DNA from: Hypsibius dujardini | Lineage: Eukaryota; Tardigrada; Eutardigrada; Parachela; Hypsibiidae | DNA length: 34,292 bases | Direction: 5' to 3' | Assembly: GCA_001579985.1 (NCBI GenBank) | Contig: LRSR01012578.1 | Span: forward strand, 1 to 34,292 | Part shown: in pieces, positions 30,032 through 34,292 of the stretch | Layout: every line of letters starts with the position of its first letter | How positions within the stretch are numbered: the first letter of the stretch is position 1 | Made by a program: the position numbers and the translations under genes | The notes under the pieces: model-generated | Told to the model about the DNA's origin: nothing | Databases searched by the model: none | What the model saw: only the letters and a program-made list of their open reading frames with translations

Positions 30032-31263
30032 ACATGTCCGACGGAAACTTTCTATCTTATCTTGGCCAAATTTATGGTAGCGGCGGTTTTGAACTTTATT
30101 CTTCCCTTGGGTTTTGTCAACGTGTGTGTGGCGTGTGCGAGCTGATGGGTTTCTTTTGCTGTGTGATTTTGACTATTGCAAGGTGTTATTTGCCCTTTTT
30201 TTACTCAGATTGTCTGCGTCGGTACCGAAAAGTACGGAGGAGTTTGAGTAGCACTACTGCGATGGAAAAAAATATTATATATCTCTTATCTACTTTAGGC
30301 GCCATTCACATATTAGGGACGTTGAAGCAGTCGGTGTAAGTGTAGCGTATGTTGGACCACGCTCAACAAGTCCCCATATCCAATCATTATAGCTCTTTTA
30401 CTCACTAGTACCTTGCTTAGTTAGTGAGTCTATCTACCCTATTAACTCTATTCTGCTGTTACATCAGAATTACTTGTATGTAATTCTGCTGTTACATCAG
30501 AATTACAATTACTTGTATGTAATTCTGATGTATGTGCTGTTTACTATCAGTTCTATAGTTAACACTTTACTATATAATCATATGCTTTATTAGTTTTAGC
30601 AGCAGTGATACTTCTCCTTTCCTTTCGTCCAGTTCTCATCTCTACATATCTATACTTTCAGTCTAATAAACTTGTTACCTATCCAACTTCCTGTTGGTAG
30701 ACCTAACACGTAGGAGCAAACTTAAGGACACGGACCAATAAGAATGAGGCACGGGATGTGGCCTCTCTTACGGTTAGTCTCTTACGCTACTGCCTGAAGT
30801 AAGGGGCAATGAGCCTCAACTTTCACCATAAGAACGGAGTAGGAAATTTCCGTAAAATCGCCCTGGCCAAATTGAATGGTTTCCTTGAAATTTTCTGTTC
30901 TTGCGCCTTACGCCCAGATCCTTAGGCCGAGTGCTTAACTCTCTGGTAACCAGGTGTTTTGGGTATACGGATAGAACTGGATCTAGCAAACTTTGCGAGA
31001 TTTGGGAGAGTGTAGAATGATTCCTTGCAAATCTTAACGGAATCGTTTGGAATATTCCCTAAAAACATCAAATGTAACCGTTTCAGTGGTGGCGGGAACT
31101 ATTTCCTGTCTCCCTTTCACTTTAGCAGTACTAAAACATCGCTTGTCTTCCGTTCAGTCCAGTCCAGAAACGTTTCAAAATTTTATAATTTACATCCAGT
31201 CAAAAGCGTAAACTTAGTGGGCCTTACGCCTAAGTTTATTTTAGGCTTATGCCGGTTTGCTTA

Positions 31264-31750
31264 AACGTCCCTATTACGTAATCAAGGGAGGGTCGGTGGG
31301 TAGTCTGAACGTTCGATTACTTTTCATGACAAACAGGAGGGTCCTTTCGTGAGGTCATTACTATTGATTCCCTAGAGCAGAGGGTGGGTGACCAACACTG
31401 AATAAAAAAAATGAGCGTCCATTTGAAAACAAAACAAATCGACTGATATAGAGCAACACAAACCCCTTTCGCCTTTAAAAGTTCCATGCTAGACGCACGG
31501 AAGCTTTCCACGCTTTCCCTGGTTAAAGCCAGGCAACCGTCTCCACAAAACTGCAAATGCAACCGAAACGCTCCGTTTGTTCCACGCACTTCATTCTGGC
31601 ACTGTTGGCGGAAAGTTTATATTTAACAGCAAAATCCACTTCTCACCTTCGCTTGATCTGAATATTTGGTTTATTTTTGGTTTGGAAGGTGCTCGGTTCA
31701 TTGATTACCTTGTGATTACGAATCGTAGGGTGGTCGCTTTACGCAATACA
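31264..31750. mobile_element. Degenerate Harbinger-like element related to 32001-32291
   Basis: The left end (CCTATTACGTAATCAAGGGAGGGTCGGTG) matches the left end of 32001-32291. Near 31703-31735 a decayed inverted counterpart is visible (GATTACCTTGTGATTACGAATCG). Boundaries are approximate. Confidence 0.45.
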
Positions 31751-32000
31751 TTTGAACTGATCTAAACTGAAGCAATATAGCACAAATATTGTTTACTCTT
31801 CTAGTTGGTAGTTTCTTAATTTCTGGAAACGAATTTAATCTGTGGTTTTCTAGTTTGAAAAAAAACTTCTAGCTCAGTTGTTTAGTTTCTAAAAAGTTGA
31901 CTAGACATTTTACTGAAACTGTAAAACTAAAAGAAAAGTTGTTTTAATAAATTAAAACAACAATTAGTAGCTGGGAAAAGTTATAAGATGTTAAGTCTAA

Positions 32001-32291
32001 GGGGCCACACACATATTACGTAATCAAGCGAGGGTTGGTGAGTGGTACCCGAAAGGCTCACATTTGATTACGAGTTTTTGGGTGGTGCGACCTATGATTA
32101 CGTAGTGATTACGAAGNCACGAAAATTAATTTTTTTTTGTATACGGAGGGAGGGGGTGGGTCGACCGTTGATTACGTTGTGATTACGATCCAGGGGGCGG
32201 GTAGAGGCTGTGATGATTACGTCGTGTTACGAGGGCGGGTGCGTGGGTAAAAATTGTAGATTTTTTGATTACGTAATATGTGTATGATCCC
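32001..32291. mobile_element. PIF/Harbinger-like MITE with TATTACGTAATC termini
   Basis: The inverted ends share CACATATTACGTAATCAA (left 32010-32027) with the complement at the right, beginning GGGGCC on the left and GGGATC on the right. TAA flanks both ends (31998-32000 and 32292-32294), the TWA-type target duplication. The interior has many GATTACG motifs and G-runs. One ambiguous base (N) lies at 32117. Confidence 0.82.
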
Positions 32292-32749
32292 TAACTTCAG
32301 CTTTGCTTATGAACAAAATTTAAGGGGGGGAATGATTAGTGAGATAATTTCAATCGTTTAATATTACTGTGAAAATTTTAGTTACGAGAAGAAGCAAGCA
32401 GTTATTTTAATAAATTAAAAAAATTAAATTTAGTTAATTAATTAATTAAAGCTATAAATTAGTAAAAGGAAAAAGATAAAAGAGTTTTGGTCTAAACTTC
32501 TGGTTTCGTTAAGTAACGAAATTTAAGTGGAGGAAAATTTGATTTAGAAGAGTCAGATAACTTCGACCGCCCAAAGTAAACGAAAGAATGTTAGTTACGA
32601 GAAGAAATTATACTAAAACTCCCTAATAACTAATGTCCAGTCTATTATTTCTAAAGAACCAATTAGTTGTTTAACTAAATCCGTACTGAATATAGAAGAC
32701 TACTTTTCAGATGGACACAAGGCACACAATTAACCGGCTCATATGGTTC

Positions 32750-32885
32750 CATCATACACACGGGGCAAAAACCTTGCGCTAACCGAATTAAGCACTTGAA
32801 CTCGGGGACTGTGTATAACAGCCATGCAACTAGTGTAATGGCTTAACTCGGTCAGCGCAAGATTTTTGCCAGGTGTGTACCAAGA
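32750..32885. mobile_element. MITE family 1, copy C
   Basis: The ends ACACGGGGCAAAAACCTTGCG and CGCAAGATTTTTGCCAGGTGT are inverted. The inner CTAACCGAATTAAGCACTTG and AATGGCTTAACTCGGTCAGC match family members at 6279-6418 and 24889-25009. It lies in the opposite orientation to copy A. Confidence 0.8.
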
Positions 32886-33137
32886 CCGATGATACCGGAG
32901 TAATCGCGAGACGTGCGGCACACGTGAGATATCAATATCGCGGCATATTTAATGTTTTGTAATTGTTACTTTAGTCTGTTGTAGCACTGACTAAACACTC
33001 CTATATGGCACATGTCAACTAAGGTATATAAGCTATGTAAGGTGTATAGCCATTGTAAGCTGATGAAATGAGAAAGTGAGGAAAATTGACCTTGGTGAAG
33101 AAGTGACGGCTGCCTCGTTCTAGAGTTGCGAGGTTTG

Positions 33138-33403
33138 CCATATGCTCGCGATCTCAAGAGACAGCTAAGCCCCGCCTCCCTCGGTATGGCCCTGCACTCG
33201 ATTGAACGTTCAATCTGATTCACTCTTGTTTGATTGGCTCATTTCGTACAGCTTACTCCTCGTGCTCGATCGATTGATTGTACAGTTGTGCTTTTCTCCG
33301 TACGGTGGTGATTTGGTGAACTGAACTGAATAGGCACGGCCCCAGGTTGGTTAAAATTAACGGGTTGGGCAGAAAAGGGTCGCTTGAGATCGCGAGCATA
33401 CGG
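33138..33403. repeat. Inverted repeat, CATATGCTCGCGATCTCAAG arms
   Basis: The left arm is 33138-33158 and the right arm 33383-33403, with two mismatches in 21. The arms enclose about 225 bases containing a TGAACGTTCA palindrome. It may be the core of another MITE; no target duplication was identified. Confidence 0.6.
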
Positions 33404-33698
33404 TACGTAAACGTCTCCTTCACATAGAAACAACAACGCACTGGCAGAATGCAGGCGAAAACGGTTTCCGGTTTCCAGTTTGGACAACGATCTCGCTTTC
33501 AGGGACAATTGGAAGCGGCTGAAACAAAGCTCTTTTTGAGCGTTACAAACGAAACCTCATTTGTCTCATTTCAACGTACCGACTGCGCGGCAAACCCGAA
33601 TTGGACAACTCTTTTTTACTTTTTGAAAGAAAAATAAAAAAAACAATTTTTTACAGCGGGAATTTTTTTCCGCTAAAATCTCTTTTTATCTGTGAATT

Positions 33699-34292
33699 AT
33701 GGCGGCATTATTTGCGATTGTTGCGCTGATTTTCGGTACGTAGCTATGTGTATACGTCCACACGATCCACATTCATTCATACTCACGCGGTTAATACTCT
33801 GGAACAGATCAGCGATCATTTTCAGTGGAATTAACACACAATTAAAATCAAAGTAATCTTGTTTAAAAAAATTTGCATAAATATTAAAAAACAAATTTGA
33901 AAATGTTATAGACCGTATTTTATCCATTCAGTTGTGTGTGACATTAAGATTTTCTCGCAGTATTGGCAAGCATGGGTGATGTCTTGGCGGCTAATAAGGA
34001 ACCGACCGACAAGAGATCAAAGGGTCAGAAGGCGCAATTTCTCTTCACCGTCAGTCCGGATTCCGATCCCGCCTTCAAGGGTCTTCACTTTTTCCACAAC
34101 CAACCGTCCATCATTCCCGTGGGGAACGATCCCATCCTGGACATGCAGATCCACCATAAAATGGCGGAAAGCCTCCAACGCGGTACGGTGATCAGCGTTT
34201 CTCGCATGAAAACGCACTGTAATATTTTCGCGTTAGACAGGGACAGCGTACGAGCTGTGGAACGTTTAATCGGCCACGCGGCGCTTGTGCTG
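33699..34292 (+). CDS. Unrecognised secreted protein, 5' end, runs off right edge
   Basis: Exon 1 is 33699-33735 (donor GTACGT) and exon 2 runs from 33961 to the window edge (acceptor TTTCTCGCAG); the phase agrees (G|TA gives Val). The visible 123 residues start MAALFAIVALIFVLASMGD, a clear signal peptide with likely cleavage after residue 22 or so. The mature part is hydrophilic at first (KEPTDKRSKGQKAQ). It then has a mixed alpha/beta-looking stretch with FTVSPDSDPAFKGLHFF, SIIPVGNDPILDMQIHH, GTVISVSRMK and AVERLIGHAALVL. It contains one cysteine so far. I do not recognise the family. The intron is AT-rich with no other exon. Confidence 0.65.

Larger units (their letters stand above)
30032..33698. 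other. Gene-free region with MITEs
   Basis: No gene could be supported over 3.7 kb on either strand. It contains the 3' UTR of the Ly6-like gene (possible AATAAA at 30664-30669). There are short repeats of TTCTGCTGTTACATCAGAATTA at 30449-30540, and elements at 31264-31750, 32001-32291 and 32750-32885. An inverted repeat lies at 33138-33403. One ambiguous base (N) is at 32117. Confidence 0.55.

Noticed and set aside
29866-30339. 157-residue frame over the end of the Ly6-like gene
   Set aside because: It overlaps the real last exon in another frame and extends into the 3' UTR.
33449-33637. 62-residue plus-strand frame before the right-edge gene
   Set aside because: Too short, no signal peptide or homology; probably chance.

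Overview
This window is animal nuclear DNA, not bacterial. Its genes are split by GT-AG introns of about 60 bases to 2.8 kb, coding exons are scattered, and introns and spacers are full of microsatellites, fold-back repeats and small inverted-repeat transposons. The mix of genes (GH35 beta-galactosidase, GT10 fucosyltransferase, LRAT-domain proteins, a natriuretic-peptide-receptor-like protein, a Ly6-like GPI protein) fits a small invertebrate. A tardigrade is my best guess, but nothing here proves it. All gene models were spliced by eye from protein similarity and splice-site phase.

Layout. (1) 1-354, minus strand: the first two exons of eIF2D, running off the left edge. (2) 355-1156: a divergent intergenic region holding an array of palindromes. 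(3) 1157-6159, plus strand: a complete 13-exon lysosomal-type beta-galactosidase (GLB1). (4) 7538-8946: a two-exon alpha-1,3-fucosyltransferase. (5) 9996-11963: LRAT/PLAAT-like gene copy 1. (6) 12769-14263: a degenerate hAT transposon with a perfect 8-bp target duplication, followed by a Harbinger-type MITE. (7) 14808-15220: a broken first exon of a receptor gene. (8) 15925-16720: a truncated fucosyltransferase pseudogene. (9) 17407-19389: LRAT/PLAAT-like gene copy 2. (10) 20166-24320: a natriuretic-peptide-receptor-like gene with no kinase-homology or cyclase domain. (11) 26060-30031: a Ly6/uPAR-like GPI-anchored protein gene with a large transposon-filled intron. (12) 30032-33698: gene-free, with MITEs. 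(13) 33699-34292: the first two exons of an unrecognised secreted protein, running off the right edge.

The main organising event is a tandem segmental duplication. One unit runs from mid exon 1 of the fucosyltransferase (about 8185), through the LRAT-like gene, to intron 1 of the receptor (about 21395). It is present twice, and the junction lies near 15924. The left-hand fucosyltransferase and right-hand receptor stay full length, the inner copies of both are truncated and decayed, and the LRAT-like gene, which lies wholly inside the unit, became two intact paralogs. Copy 1 has since gained, or copy 2 lost, about 2 kb containing a hAT element and a Harbinger MITE.

The genes do not form an obvious pathway. 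Several are secretory (beta-galactosidase, fucosyltransferase, receptor, Ly6-like, unknown right-edge protein), but there is no operon-like arrangement.
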